Source: Paraburkholderia tagetis
GTDB lineage: Bacteria > Pseudomonadota > Gammaproteobacteria > Burkholderiales > Burkholderiaceae
Assembly: GCF_022213065.1 (NCBI RefSeq)
Contig: NZ_JAKLJA010000016.1
Location: 62,001 to 126,000 of the forward strand
Length of the DNA stretch: 64,000 bases
Direction of reading: 5' to 3'
In this document: positions 1-9,032 of the stretch, one piece after another
Layout of the letters: every line of letters starts with the position of its first letter
How positions within the stretch are numbered: the stretch's first letter is position 1
The notes under the pieces: model-generated
The model's input: only the letters and a program-made list of their open reading frames with translations
Told to the model about the DNA's origin: nothing
Databases searched by the model: none
Made by a program: the position numbers and the translations under genes

Positions 1-1723
1 GGCGTCGCCCGGCGGCCATGTGCATCGTGAGGTCGACGAGGATGTCGATGCGGTCGTCGCGGATCTGCTGCGCGAGCGCGGCGTCATCGAGCGTGTGCAC
101 GTCGCGCCAGACATCGACGAGGGTCTTGAGGTGCTGCGTCATGGCATCGGGCTTGGCGACGCTCGCATAGCAGACGATCTCGAACGCCGCGCGGTCGTGG
201 CGCGAGAGCAGCGGCACCGTGAAAAGCGCCTGGCAATGCGAACGAAAATCGGGCGAGACATAGCCGATGCGCAAGCGCCGCCCGTGCGCGAGATCGCTTT
301 CAGGTGACGGCTGCGCCAAGTGCGGCTGTGCCCGCGCCGCTTCGAGCACGGGCGGCTCGTAGCGTGCCGCGAAACGCCGGCATTCGTCGAGCAGCGCCTG
401 CGGGTCGTCGGTCTGGAAGGCGAGCGCGAAGATCAGGTCGCAATGCGCGACGACGTGGTCGTTGTTGCTGCCGCTGCCGCTGCCACTATCGCCGGGGTCT
501 TGCGCGTTCGCGAGTGCAATCGCCTCCTGGTACGAGGCCACCGATTCGTCGAGCCGCCCCATGTCGAGCAGCACATTGCCGAGCGCTGCGTGCCCGGCCG
601 GGTCGGCGGCATCCAGCGCGATCGCGCGGCGCAGCGCCGCTTCGGCCTCGTGCAACCGCTCGCCTTTCAGAACGAGACCGAGGTGGTGCCACGCGAGCCG
701 GTGGTCGGGCTGCAGCGCAACGGCGCGGCGCAGTGCTTCGATGGCCTCGTCGGGATGCGCAACGCCGATCAGCGTGCCGAGGTTGTAGTGCGCGTCCGCG
801 AGACCGGGGGCGAGCGCGACGGCCTTGCGCGCCGCGGCTTCGGCTTCCTCGGGATGGGTTTTCGCGAGCGTGTGCGAGAGATTGACCCAGGCGACGGCGA
901 AGTCCGGCTTGATCGCCACCGCTCGCCGCAAGGCCTGCGCCGCTTCGTCGGGGCGGCGCTCGCAGAGCAGGTTGCCGAGGTTGAAGTGCGCGGCGGCCAG
1001 CTCGGGGTTCAGCGCGATCGCGCGGCGCAGCGCGGTTTCGGCTTCGTCGGGGCGCTGCCCGGAAAGCAGTCGCCCGAGACGGTTCCACGCGGGTGCGAAG
1101 CTCGGGTCGAGTTCGAGCGCGCGGCGTAGCGCGGTCTCGGCGGTCTCGGTGGCTTCAGTGGCGTCAGTGGTTTCAGGCCGTGTGGACGCGAGCAGCGTGC
1201 CGAGGTTGAAATGCGCGTGCATGAAATCGGGGCGCAGCGCGATCGCGCGTTCGAACGCCGCGCGCGCCTCGGCGGGCCGCGTCGTGCGCAGCAGGTTGCC
1301 GAGGTTGTTGTGCGCTTCCGCGAGTGCCGGATCGAGGCAGATGGCCGCGCGCAGATGCGCGTCGGCCTGCGCGGCGTCGTCGGGGCCAAAGGTGTTGGCC
1401 AGATAGAAGTGCGCGTCGGCCAGCGTGGGATCGAGCGCGAGTGCGCGTCGCAGCGCGGCGCGCGTGTCGTCGATGCGGCCTTGCGTGCGCAACGCGCTGG
1501 CGAGATCGACAAGGCGCTGCGCGTCCTGGTGCGGCGCGAGCGCCTCGTGCAACAGTGCTTCGGCCTCGGCCGCACGGCCTTGCTGGTGGGCGATCAGGGT
1601 GCGCAGGTGCAGCGCCGGCGCGTGGCCGGGCGAATGCGCGAGCAAGGTATGGCAGTGCTGCTCGGCAACGGCCAGCTGCCCGGCGCGCCAGGCAGCGAGT
1701 GCGTCGTCGTAGATCTGGGACAT
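1..1723 (-). CDS. TPR-repeat SPINDLY/O-GlcNAc-transferase-like protein, C-terminus beyond window
   Basis: The reading frame runs open from an ATG at 1723 to the window edge (574 codons, no stop), so the C-terminus is missing. The first ~400 residues are consecutive 34-residue TPR units with the usual pattern, for example HFNLGTLL, HNNLGNLL and HYNLGTLI. Near the edge come RLRIGYVSPDFRSH and then IDILVDLTMH, which match the start of the bacterial OGT (glycosyltransferase 41) catalytic region. The family transfers sugars to proteins; the substrate here is unknown. It lies downstream of hpnH but behind a strong terminator, so it is probably a separate unit. Family confidence is good; activity is inferred. 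Confidence 0.85.
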   Translation of the reverse strand, partial: MSQIYDDALAAWRAGQLAVAEQHCHTLLAHSPGHAPALHLRTLIAHQQGRAAEAEALLHEALAPHQDAQRLVDLASALRTQGRIDDTRAALRRALALDPTLADAHFYLANTFGPDDAAQADAHLRAAICLDPALAEAHNNLGNLLRTTRPAEARAAFERAIALRPDFMHAHFNLGTLLASTRPETTDATEATETAETALRRALELDPSFAPAWNRLGRLLSGQRPDEAETALRRAIALNPELAAAHFNLGNLLCERRPDEAAQALRRAVAIKPDFAVAWVNLSHTLAKTHPEEAEAAARKAVALAPGLADAHYNLGTLIGVAHPDEAIEALRRAVALQPDHRLAWHHLGLVLKGERLHEAEAALRRAIALDAADPAGHAALGNVLLDMGRLDESVASYQEAIALANAQDPGDSGSGSGSNNDHVVAHCDLIFALAFQTDDPQALLDECRRFAARYEPPVLEAARAQPHLAQPSPESDLAHGRRLRIGYVSPDFRSHCQALFTVPLLSRHDRAAFEIVCYASVAKPDAMTQHLKTLVDVWRDVHTLDDAALAQQIRDDRIDILVDLTMHMAAGRR

Positions 1724-1892
1724 GGTGGCGATCGGCGCGGCCAGGCTGGCGGCGCGCTCGGGCGCATCGCGGGGCCGGGCGCGGCATCCGTGAATGGAAA
1801 ACCCGCCATTGTGGCGGCGCCACCATCCCGAAAACGCGCGCCGCAGCGCTGTCGCGATCTGTCGCAACAAAATCTGCCGCAACAAAAAACAG

Positions 1893-1926
1893 AAAGGGCG
1901 CAACGGTGTGAACCGTTGCGCCCTTT
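1893..1926 (-). terminator. Rho-independent terminator after hpnH
   Basis: There is a perfect 15-bp stem (1893-1907 with 1912-1926) and a 4-nt loop. On the minus strand it is followed by a T-rich run (complement of the A-tract at 1885-1890). It lies about 100 bp past the hpnH stop and separates hpnH from the TPR protein. The remainder of the 305-bp gap shows no gene. Confidence 0.9.
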
Positions 1927-2028
1927 CGAGCACCGCAAGAAGGTCGCTGAACCTTTCAGCCGCGGCCTTCAGATACCGCCGACGGATCGCCGCCCGACGG
2001 AGACGCCGCCCGACGGCTCGCCGTCCGT

Positions 2029-3180
2029 TCAGCTTGCCGCGACGGTCGCGGGCTTCTTCGTCTTGGCCGCGGTCTTGATCTCTTCGAGCTTGATCTCGAC
2101 GTGACGCGAGAACACGTACTCGGCCGGACGCTGGCGGTCGAGCGGAATGTCCTTGGCAAACGCGCCTTCGGTCTTCGGGCCGCTCATCGCGACCTTCATG
2201 GCCTTGAGCGGATGCGCGACCGTGTCCAGCACGGCGGTGGCCTCGAAGCCGCAGTGAACCATGCAGTTCGCGCACTTCTCGTACTTGCCCGTGCCGTACT
2301 TGTCCCAGTCGGTGGTTTCCATCAGTTCCTTGAAGGTCTTCACGTAGCCTTCGCCGACCAGATAGCAGGGCTTTTGCCAGCCGAACACCGTGCGCGCCGG
2401 GTTGCCCCACGGCGTGCATTCGTAGGTCTGGTTGCCGGCCAGGAAGTCGAGGAACAGGCTCGACTGGCTGAACGACCACTTCTTGCCGTTGTTGCCGCGC
2501 TTGAAGATCTCGCGGAACAGGTTCTTGGTTTTCTCGCGGTTCAGGAAGTGCTGCTGGTCCGGCGCGCGCTCATACGCATAGCCTGGCGAGACCGTGATGC
2601 CGTCGACGCCGATGTCGCCAACCGTGTCGAAGAACTTCGCCACGCGCTCGGGCACGGCGTCGTTGAACAGCGTGCAGTTGATGTTCACGCGGAAACCGCG
2701 GCGCTTGGCTTCCTTGATGGCCGCGACGGCCTTGTCGTAGGTGCCTTCCTGCGAAACCATGTGGTCGTGCGTTTCGCGGTCGCCGTCGAGGTGCACCGAC
2801 CAGACGAAGTACGGGCTCGGCTCGTAGTCGTCCATCTTCTTTTCCATGAGCAGCGCGTTCGTGCACAGGTACACGAACTTCTTGCGCGCCATGATGCCCT
2901 TGACGATCTGCGGCATTTCCTTGTGCAGGAGCGGCTCGCCGCCGGCGATCGAGACGACCGGTGCGCCGCACTCGTCCACGGCTTCCAGGCACTCTTCCAG
3001 CGACAGGCGCTGGTTCAGGATGGGATCCGGATAGTCGATCTTGCCGCAGCCGTTGCAGGCCAGGTTGCAGCGGAACAGCGGCTCGAGCATGAGCGCGAGC
3101 GGATAGCGCTTGGTGCCGCTGAAATGCTGGCGAAAGATGTACGAGCCAACGCGGACTTTTTGTAGCAGCGGAATAGACAA
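2029..3180 (-). CDS. hpnH: Adenosyl-hopene transferase HpnH (radical SAM)
   Basis: This 383-residue radical SAM enzyme adds the adenosyl group of SAM to diploptene, the first step to extended (C35) hopanoids. The [4Fe-4S] motif CxxxCxxC is present (C38, C42, C45), followed by a GGEP motif near residue 100, and a Cys-containing tail with CANC. The chosen start is TTG at 3180: an AAGGAGGAC Shine-Dalgarno sequence lies just upstream, no ATG or GTG fits, and MSIPLLQK is the usual HpnH N-terminus. It follows ispH by 12 bp, so the two are probably one transcript, linking isoprenoid supply to hopanoid tailoring. Confidence 0.95.
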   Translation of the reverse strand: MSIPLLQKVRVGSYIFRQHFSGTKRYPLALMLEPLFRCNLACNGCGKIDYPDPILNQRLSLEECLEAVDECGAPVVSIAGGEPLLHKEMPQIVKGIMARKKFVYLCTNALLMEKKMDDYEPSPYFVWSVHLDGDRETHDHMVSQEGTYDKAVAAIKEAKRRGFRVNINCTLFNDAVPERVAKFFDTVGDIGVDGITVSPGYAYERAPDQQHFLNREKTKNLFREIFKRGNNGKKWSFSQSSLFLDFLAGNQTYECTPWGNPARTVFGWQKPCYLVGEGYVKTFKELMETTDWDKYGTGKYEKCANCMVHCGFEATAVLDTVAHPLKAMKVAMSGPKTEGAFAKDIPLDRQRPAEYVFSRHVEIKLEEIKTAAKTKKPATVAAS

Positions 3181-3192
3181 AGCGTGTCCTCC

Positions 3193-4137
3193 TTAAACTT
3201 CGCGCGCGACGAGCGGTTGCAATAGCTTCGACGGCAGCTTGAATTCGACTTTTTCTTCACGACCCGCCATCGTCGACACCTCGACAGGCCCCAACGCGCG
3301 CAGCGCGTCAATTACGTTTTCCACCATTTCCTCGGGCGCCGACGCACCGGCCGTGATGCCGACCGTTTGCACATTGGCGAACCACTCGGACTTCACTTCC
3401 GAGCCGTCCGCGACGAGGTAGCTCGGCACACCCGTTTCGCTGCCGATCTCGCGCAGGCGATTCGAGTTCGAGCTGTTCGTCGCGCCCACGACGAGCAGCA
3501 CTTCCACCTGCGTGGACAGCTCGCGCACCGCGGCCTGACGGTTTTGCGTGGCATAGCAGATGTCACGCGTGTCCGGGCCGACCATGTCGGAGAAGCGCTT
3601 GTGCAGCGCGTCGATGATGCCGCGCGTGTCGTCCACCGACAGCGTGGTTTGCGTCACGTACGCGAGCGGCGCGTCGAGCGGCAAGTCGAGCTTCGCGACA
3701 TCGGCTTCGCTTTGCACCAGCAGCACGGCGCCCGGAATCTGGCCAATCGTGCCTTCCACCTCCGGGTGGCCCGCGTGGCCGATCAGGATCAGCGTGCGAC
3801 CCGCCGCGACATACTGGCGGCCCTGCACGTGAACCTTGGTGACGAGCGGGCAAGTAGCGTCCAGCACGTCGAGGCTGCGTTCTTCCGCAGCGCGCTCGAC
3901 GGTCTTGGCGACGCCGTGTGCGCTGAAAATGGCGACCGCGCCCTCGGGCACTTCGTCGAGCTCTTCCACGAAACGCGCGCCCTTGTTGCGCAGGTTCTCG
4001 ACCACGTGGCGATTGTGGACGATTTCATGGCGCACGTAGACCGGCGCGCCGTGCTTCTGCAATGCGCGGTCGACAATCTCGATAGCGCGGACAACCCCCG
4101 CACAAAAGCCGCGGGGTTGGGCAAGGATGACTCGCAT
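3193..4137 (-). CDS. ispH: 4-hydroxy-3-methylbut-2-enyl diphosphate reductase IspH
   Basis: IspH catalyses the last MEP-pathway step, reducing HMBPP to IPP and DMAPP with a [4Fe-4S] cluster. The three cluster cysteines are visible in GFCAG, DATCP and DICYAT, as are the conserved AHG and SSNSNRL motifs. I place the start at the conserved MRVILAQPRG (314 residues). An in-frame ATG at 4179 would add 14 residues and is also possible, while the longest frame (to 4380) adds a basic stretch that does not look like IspH. Burkholderiaceae usually carry a second ispH elsewhere (known for the group); this copy is the hopanoid-linked one, 12 bp before hpnH. Confidence 0.95.
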   Translation of the reverse strand: MRVILAQPRGFCAGVVRAIEIVDRALQKHGAPVYVRHEIVHNRHVVENLRNKGARFVEELDEVPEGAVAIFSAHGVAKTVERAAEERSLDVLDATCPLVTKVHVQGRQYVAAGRTLILIGHAGHPEVEGTIGQIPGAVLLVQSEADVAKLDLPLDAPLAYVTQTTLSVDDTRGIIDALHKRFSDMVGPDTRDICYATQNRQAAVRELSTQVEVLLVVGATNSSNSNRLREIGSETGVPSYLVADGSEVKSEWFANVQTVGITAGASAPEEMVENVIDALRALGPVEVSTMAGREEKVEFKLPSKLLQPLVAREV

Positions 4138-4508
4138 AGGGTGGCGAACTCCGACTGTCGCGGATTCGGAAAGGCCCATGAAAGGCCTGATCGCCGCGAC
4201 CATCATATTAATAAAGTGCTGATATCTGCATGCATCCGCCAGAGGGGGGCGGAAAAAACCAGACGCGCATTTTAACCCCTTCGCCGCCGCTTTGCTGGCT
4301 GGCGAACGGGAAGGTGCGGCGCGCACGCGACGCCAATCGGCATGGCCCCTTTTTTCGAGGCGCTTTTTCGGCGTCGCCATTGCCGCAAGACAGCCTGTGG
4401 CGGCCTCGGGAGTATTGCGCAGTGCAACACAATGCGGGAACCCTTAAACTATCGTCCCCGCATCAGGCCGCCTTGCGTCTTGCGGTCCGACCCCAATCTG
4501 GACGCCTC
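4138..4508. promoter_or_regulatory. Divergent ispH / hpnC intergenic region
   Basis: This 371-bp gap lies between divergently transcribed hopanoid genes. The only A+T-rich patch, about 4202-4228, reads ATTAATAAAG on the plus strand and could supply a -10 region for ispH; a transcript starting there would allow an ispH start at 4179 or 4137 but not at 4380. No gene is supported here. Confidence 0.35.
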
Positions 4509-5378
4509 ATGGAACCCGATCAACACGACGATTTTCCGGTAGCGCGCATATTGCTGCCGAAGGCGCTGAGAGTGCCTGTCGGCGTGATCTACCATGTTGC
4601 GCGCACCCTGGACGATATTGCCGACGAAGGCGACTGGAGCGCCGAGGAGCGCCATCTGCGCCTCGCCGACTTTCGCGCCGGGCTCGACGCCGTGGCCGGC
4701 GGACGCCTCGCGCCCGTGCACCCCGCGCTCTTCGCGAAGCTCGCGAAAGTGATGTATCAGTGCCGGCTGCCGCTGCAGCCGTTCTACGACCTGGTTTCGG
4801 CGTTCGAACAGGATATCGGCACCACGCGCTATACCGACCGCTACGAACTGCTCGATTTTTGCCGCCGCTCGGCAAACCCGATCGGGCACTTGATGCTGCA
4901 CCTGATCGACGCGGCCACGCCCGAGAATCTCGCCGATTCCGACGCCATCTGCACGGCCTTGCAACTCATCACCTTCTTGCAGGACGTGCCGGCCGACTGG
5001 CGGCGGGGCCGTATCTATATTCCGCAGGCCGACCGCGAGCGCGCGCAGGTGAGCGATGCGCAGATCGCCGCGGGCCGCGTGGACGACGCCTGGCGCGCGC
5101 TGATGGCGCACGAGGTGGCGCAGGCGCGCGCGCTGATGTTGAGCGGCGCGCCGCTCGCGCTGCGCGTGCCGGGCCGCTTCGGGCTCGAGCTGTGCAGTGT
5201 CGTGCACGGCGGGCTGCGCATGCTGGAGATCATCGAGCGCGGCGGCTACGACGTATTTCGCGCGCGGCCCCGGCTCGCCGCAGCCGACTGGGCTGTGGTG
5301 CTAATGCGCACGGGCGCCATGTGGCTGTCGCGCCGCGTGGGCGCGGGCGTGCCTTCGATCGAGAGTAACAACGCATGA
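4509..5378 (+). CDS. hpnC: Squalene/phytoene synthase-family protein HpnC
   Basis: This 289-residue trans-isoprenyl diphosphate synthase-like enzyme belongs to the HpnC branch, which converts presqualene diphosphate to hydroxysqualene in the HpnCDE route to squalene. Both Asp-rich metal motifs are visible: DDIADE (35-40) and QDVPADWRRGR (about 158-168). The N-terminal FPVARILLP and the position next to hpnB fit HpnC rather than HpnD. The frame is open upstream to about 4230, but conservation begins near this ATG. Its stop overlaps the hpnB start (ATGA), implying translational coupling. hpnD, hpnE and shc are not in the window. Confidence 0.88.
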   Translation: MEPDQHDDFPVARILLPKALRVPVGVIYHVARTLDDIADEGDWSAEERHLRLADFRAGLDAVAGGRLAPVHPALFAKLAKVMYQCRLPLQPFYDLVSAFEQDIGTTRYTDRYELLDFCRRSANPIGHLMLHLIDAATPENLADSDAICTALQLITFLQDVPADWRRGRIYIPQADRERAQVSDAQIAAGRVDDAWRALMAHEVAQARALMLSGAPLALRVPGRFGLELCSVVHGGLRMLEIIERGGYDVFRARPRLAAADWAVVLMRTGAMWLSRRVGAGVPSIESNNA

Positions 5379-6553
5379 TGACCACGATTCTCTTTGCCGT
5401 GTCCTGTCTTTCGCTGCTGATCTGGCTCGTCCTGCTGCTCGGACGCGGCGGCTTCTGGCGCGCGCGTCCCGCCGCGCCGCTGCCCGTGGTCGAGCCCGCG
5501 GCGGGCTGGCCGGCGGCCTGCGCCGTAGTGCCGGCGCGCAACGAGGCGGACGCGATCGGCGAGGCCGTCGCGTCGCTGCTCCAGCAGGACTACAGCGGCG
5601 AGTTCCACGTCATCGTGATCGACGACCACAGCACCGACGGCACCGCCGAAGCCGCGCGCGCCGCCGCGCTCGCGCTCCAATGCCCGGAAAAGCTCACGGT
5701 GGTGAGCGCCAAGCCGCTGCCCGCGGGCTGGTCGGGCAAAGTGTGGGCGCAGTCGCAGGGCATCGAGGCCGTGCGCACGCTGGGCCTGAACGCCGACTAT
5801 CTGCTCCTGACCGACGCCGACATTGGCCATCCGCCCGACGCCCTTGCGCAACTCGTGGTGCGCGCGCAGGCGGAAAAGCGCGACCTCGTCTCGCTGATGG
5901 TGCGCCTGCGCTGCGACTCGTTCTGGGAGAAGGCGCTGATCCCGGCGTTCGTGTTCTTCTTCGCGAAGCTCTACCCGTTCTCGTGGGTCAACAACCCGCG
6001 CAACAAGACGGCGGCGGCGGCGGGCGGCTGCATGCTGGTGCGCCGCAAGGCGCTGGAGGAAGCGGGCGGCATCGAGTCGATCCGCGCCGAGCTCATCGAC
6101 GATTGCAGCCTGGCCGCGCGCATCAAGCATCGCGGCGACGGGCAGCATCCGATCCGCCTCGACGTGGCCGCGAAGAGCGTCTCGCTGCGCCCGTACGACT
6201 CGTGGAAAGACATCTGGAACATGATCGCGCGCACGGCGTTCACGCAGCTCCATTACTCGGCGTGGCAGCTCGCGGGCACGATCCTCGGCATGACGGTGAT
6301 CTATCTCGCACCGCCCGTGGTCGCGCTCGCGCTCGGCCCGCTCGGCTGGCCCGCGTGGCTGGCCTGGGCGCTGATGTGCTGCGCCTATGCGCCGATGCTC
6401 GCGTACTACCGCCGCTCGCCGCTGTGGGCGCCGTTCCTGCCGATCGTCGCGCTGTTCTATGTGGGCGCCACCTTCGCTTCGGCGTGGCGCTTCTGGCGCG
6501 GCAAGGGCGGGCAGTGGAAGTCGCGCGTGCAGGCGCCCGCGCAAGGGCGCTGA
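5375..6553 (+). CDS. hpnB: Hopene-associated glycosyltransferase HpnB
   Basis: This 392-residue membrane family 2 glycosyltransferase overlaps hpnC by 4 nt. It has an N-terminal membrane segment (about 4-22), then a GT2 domain with VVPARNE (51-57), DDHSTDGT (83-90) and the DxD-like LTDADIG near 146-151, an acceptor-side DDCSLAARIK near 245, and several C-terminal hydrophobic segments. HpnB is consistently found in hopanoid loci, but its sugar and acceptor are not established. The stop codon begins a tandem repeat in which the TGA itself is duplicated. Confidence 0.9.
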   Translation: MMTTILFAVSCLSLLIWLVLLLGRGGFWRARPAAPLPVVEPAAGWPAACAVVPARNEADAIGEAVASLLQQDYSGEFHVIVIDDHSTDGTAEAARAAALALQCPEKLTVVSAKPLPAGWSGKVWAQSQGIEAVRTLGLNADYLLLTDADIGHPPDALAQLVVRAQAEKRDLVSLMVRLRCDSFWEKALIPAFVFFFAKLYPFSWVNNPRNKTAAAAGGCMLVRRKALEEAGGIESIRAELIDDCSLAARIKHRGDGQHPIRLDVAAKSVSLRPYDSWKDIWNMIARTAFTQLHYSAWQLAGTILGMTVIYLAPPVVALALGPLGWPAWLAWALMCCAYAPMLAYYRRSPLWAPFLPIVALFYVGATFASAWRFWRGKGGQWKSRVQAPAQGR

Positions 6554-6608
6554 GACACCGGGGGCAACTGAGACACCGGGGGCAACTGAGACACTGAGGC
6601 ACTGAGGG
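6551..6608 (+). repeat. Tandem repeat copying the hpnB stop codon
   Basis: The 18-nt unit TGAGACACCGGGGGCAAC occurs twice (6551-6568, 6569-6586) and is followed by three shorter copies that begin TGAGACAC, TGAGGCAC and TGAGGG. The first TGA is the hpnB stop codon, so the array starts exactly at the stop and repeats it. Confidence 0.9.
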
Positions 6609-6669
6609 CGGCCATGCCGCCGGCCGGCGCGCCGAGGTACACCGCACAGATACAACCGCGCAGATACAA

Positions 6670-6701
6670 AAAAGCCGTCGCGATCGCTCGCGGCGGCTTT
6701 T
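6670..6701. terminator. Bidirectional terminator between hpnB and the 6737-7486 gene
   Basis: A 14-bp stem (6670-6683 with 6688-6701, one G-T wobble) has a 4-nt loop and A/T runs on both sides (AAAA...TTTT). It sits between two converging genes and can serve both. Confidence 0.85.
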
Positions 6702-6736
6702 GCTTTTATGGACGACCGATGCCTTTGCCGCGCCGC

Positions 6737-7486
6737 TTAGCGCTGCGTCAGCATCATGTACATCTGCACGACCATGTCGGGCGAGAAGGTGAACGGCACC
6801 CAGCCGTGACCCGTGTGCCGCATGACCAGCAGGCGGTCGCCGTTCGATTGCTTCTGCACGGCGATCATCGGATTTTTCGTCGATGCGAAACGCCAGCCGG
6901 ACGGAATCGTGGGCGGCGGCTCGGGCTGCATGGAGGCGCGCGCGTTCGCGAGCTCTTCGATCAGCTGGCCCACCTGCAGCGGATGCAGCGTCACCGTCTG
7001 GCCGCCGATCGACATCGTGATTTCGTTCGGCGATGGCCGGCCGACTTCCAGCGTGACGTTGCGGGCTTCGGCTTCCTGCTCGGGCTGTCCGGCTTGAGTG
7101 GCTTGCGCGGCTTGCGTGGCATCAGCCGGCTCGGTCCCGGCCGCGATGGTGGCCGGAGCATTGGCAGCGACATTGGCCGTGACATCGGGCACGCCGGCCT
7201 GGGGCGCATCAGCCTTGGGCGCTGCGGCTTCGGCCACTGCGGCCTGCGGCTCGTGCATGGCCGCCACGGCGGGCGTATCCGGCTCGGCTTCGGCCTGTCG
7301 TGCAGGCGCTTGCGTGGCCGCTTCGGCTGGCATTTGCGTGGCCGCTTCCGGCACGGCGGCAGCGGCCGCGCGGGTTTGTTCGGCTGCCGCTACAACGGTT
7401 GCACAAGATGCAAGTGCCGCGCTGACGGCCTGAATAAGCTGATCGACGCCCACGTCGAGCGCGCCAATCTGGTCTTGAAGATTCAT
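6737..7486 (-). CDS. Ala/Pro-rich protein of unknown function
   Basis: This 249-residue protein is not recognised. It has three parts: a short ordered N-terminus (1-30) beginning MNLQDQIGALDVGVDQLIQA; a low-complexity Ala/Pro/Glu/Gln stretch (about 35-140); and an ordered C-terminal domain (about 145-249) containing PSPNEITMSIGGQTVTLHP and ending MVVQMYMMLTQR. No signal peptide or membrane segment is seen, so it is probably cytoplasmic. It lies between hpnB and hpnA, but a terminator isolates it from hpnB, so a hopanoid role is only a guess. Codon use looks like that of its neighbours, so I treat it as a real gene. Confidence 0.75.
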   Translation of the reverse strand: MNLQDQIGALDVGVDQLIQAVSAALASCATVVAAAEQTRAAAAAVPEAATQMPAEAATQAPARQAEAEPDTPAVAAMHEPQAAVAEAAAPKADAPQAGVPDVTANVAANAPATIAAGTEPADATQAAQATQAGQPEQEAEARNVTLEVGRPSPNEITMSIGGQTVTLHPLQVGQLIEELANARASMQPEPPPTIPSGWRFASTKNPMIAVQKQSNGDRLLVMRHTGHGWVPFTFSPDMVVQMYMMLTQR

Positions 7487-7634
7487 GCGAGGCTTCTCTG
7501 GTAAGACCCGCGATTCTACCTACAGCGCAGGCGGGTGTCCCGCGCGACGTTGTAAGGAGGTCGCAACAAAAGTTGTAACAATTTGCTCTTGCCCCGAGCA
7601 GCGCACGCCGCGAGCCGCGGAAAACCGCCTCGCA

Positions 7635-7673
7635 CGACGTTTGCGCGACGTTTGCGCGACGCTTGCGCAACGT
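7635..7673 (-). repeat. 11-nt tandem repeat abutting the hpnA stop codon
   Basis: CGACGTTTGCG occurs at 7635-7645 and 7646-7656, with a one-mismatch copy at 7657-7667 and a partial copy to 7673. The array ends exactly where the hpnA stop codon begins (7674). The rest of the 187-bp gap shows no gene. Confidence 0.85.
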
Positions 7674-8696
7674 CTATTTCGCGCCGAGATACCCCGCCTC
7701 GCGGAACCATGCGAGCGCGTCCTTGAGGCCTTCGCGATAGGGCCGCGCGCGGTAGCCGAGTTCGCGCTCCGCCTTCGCGGACGTGAAGTACATCTTGTTC
7801 TTCGACATCTTGAGCGCGTCTACGGTCACGAACGGCTCGCGCTTCGTGAAGCGCGCCACGGCTTCCGCGCCCATGGCGAGCGGATAGAGCGGCCAGCGCG
7901 GCAGCGCGATCGTGGGCGGCTTGCGGCCCACCATGCCGGCGATGTCGCCGAGCATCTGCTGCAACGGCAAGTTCTCGCCGCCGAGGATATAGCGCTCGCC
8001 GATGCGCCCGCGCTCGAGCGCGAGGAAGTGGCCGTTCGCGACATCATCGACGTGCACGAGATTCAGGCCCGTATCGACGAACGCGGGAATCTTGCCCGTG
8101 GCCGCCTCCACGATGATGCGGCCCGTGGGCGTGGGTTTCACGTCGCGCGGGCCGATGGGCGTGGACGGATTGACGATCACGGCGGGCAGGCCGTCGCGCT
8201 CGATCATGTGCTCCACGGCGCGCTCGGAGAGCACCTTGCTGCGCTTGTACACGCCGATGGCCTGGTCGGCTGTGAGCGGCGAGGTTTCGTCGGCGGAGTT
8301 GCCCGAGCTCGTGACCTTGAGCGTGGCCACGCTGCTCGTGTAGACGACGCGCTCAACGCCCGCGTCGAGCGCGGCGCGCATGGTGGCCTCGGCGCCTTCG
8401 AGATTGGCGCGCTCGATCTCGTGCGGATCGGGCGCCCAGAGGCGATAGTCGGCGGCCACGTGAAACAGGTAGCGCACGCCGGCAAGCGCGCGGCGCATCG
8501 AGGCGGCGTCGCGCATGTCGCCGGTGACGATTTCGGCGTCTAGTGCCTCGAGGTTCTTGCGCGGGCTCGTCGCGCGCACCAGCACGCGCACGGCGTAGCC
8601 CTTTTCCTGCGCGATGCGGGCGACGGCCGAGCCGACGAAGCCGGACGCGCCGGTGATCAGCACGAGGTCCTTGTTGGCGCGGGAGGTGTCGGTCAT
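7674..8696 (-). CDS. hpnA: Hopanoid-associated sugar epimerase HpnA
   Basis: This 340-residue extended short-chain dehydrogenase is of the NAD-dependent epimerase/dihydroflavonol-reductase type. The Rossmann motif GASGFVG is at 16-22 and the catalytic Tyr-Lys pair is Y150/K154 in YKRSK, with SS at 121-122 as the active-site Ser region. HpnA is a regular member of hopanoid loci and is thought to modify the sugar side chain, but the exact reaction is unproven. The gene is transcribed away from acylphosphatase and toward the 6737-7486 gene. The window splits the hpn genes into three short groups rather than one operon. Confidence 0.9.
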   Translation of the reverse strand: MTDTSRANKDLVLITGASGFVGSAVARIAQEKGYAVRVLVRATSPRKNLEALDAEIVTGDMRDAASMRRALAGVRYLFHVAADYRLWAPDPHEIERANLEGAEATMRAALDAGVERVVYTSSVATLKVTSSGNSADETSPLTADQAIGVYKRSKVLSERAVEHMIERDGLPAVIVNPSTPIGPRDVKPTPTGRIIVEAATGKIPAFVDTGLNLVHVDDVANGHFLALERGRIGERYILGGENLPLQQMLGDIAGMVGRKPPTIALPRWPLYPLAMGAEAVARFTKREPFVTVDALKMSKNKMYFTSAKAERELGYRARPYREGLKDALAWFREAGYLGAK

Positions 8697-8960
8697 TCGA
8701 AATTCGCTTTTTTCAGTTCGGATGTCGGTTTAATGCGTCGCGGTACAGGCGCGACAGGAGCGCGCTATGGACGCGGTGTGGCATGGCGCGCTATCTGCGT
8801 GGCACGGATTGTACGTGGCGCGCGGCGATGGAGTCACGGCGGCAGGCCGGGGCGCGGGCGGAGCACAAGCGCGAGGCGCACGGTTTGCGTGCCGTGCGTG
8901 CGCAGGCGCGAGGCGACGACGCCCGCGTGCCGTGGCGTCTACAATGCCGGGCGTAACGGA

Positions 8961-9020
8961 ACCACTGCGGGAAACACTGCGGGAACCACTGCGGGAACCA
9001 CTGCGGAAAACACTGCAAAG
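8961..9020 (+). repeat. 12-nt tandem repeat in the acyP leader
   Basis: About five copies of ACCACTGCGGGA (8961-8972, 8973-8984, 8985-8996, 8997-9008, 9009-9020) show small drift. The last, AACACTGCAAAG, runs straight into the acyP ribosome-binding site. It lies in the 336-bp gap between the divergent hpnA and acyP genes; no other gene is seen there. Confidence 0.9.
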
Positions 9021-9032
9021 GGAGATTGAACG

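Noticed and set aside
4138..4380. Longer ispH start at 4380
   Set aside because: The added residues are basic and unlike IspH, and they cover the only A+T-rich promoter-like patch upstream.
5246..6655. Minus-strand open frame opposite hpnB
   Set aside because: Arg-rich shadow of a well-supported glycosyltransferase gene.
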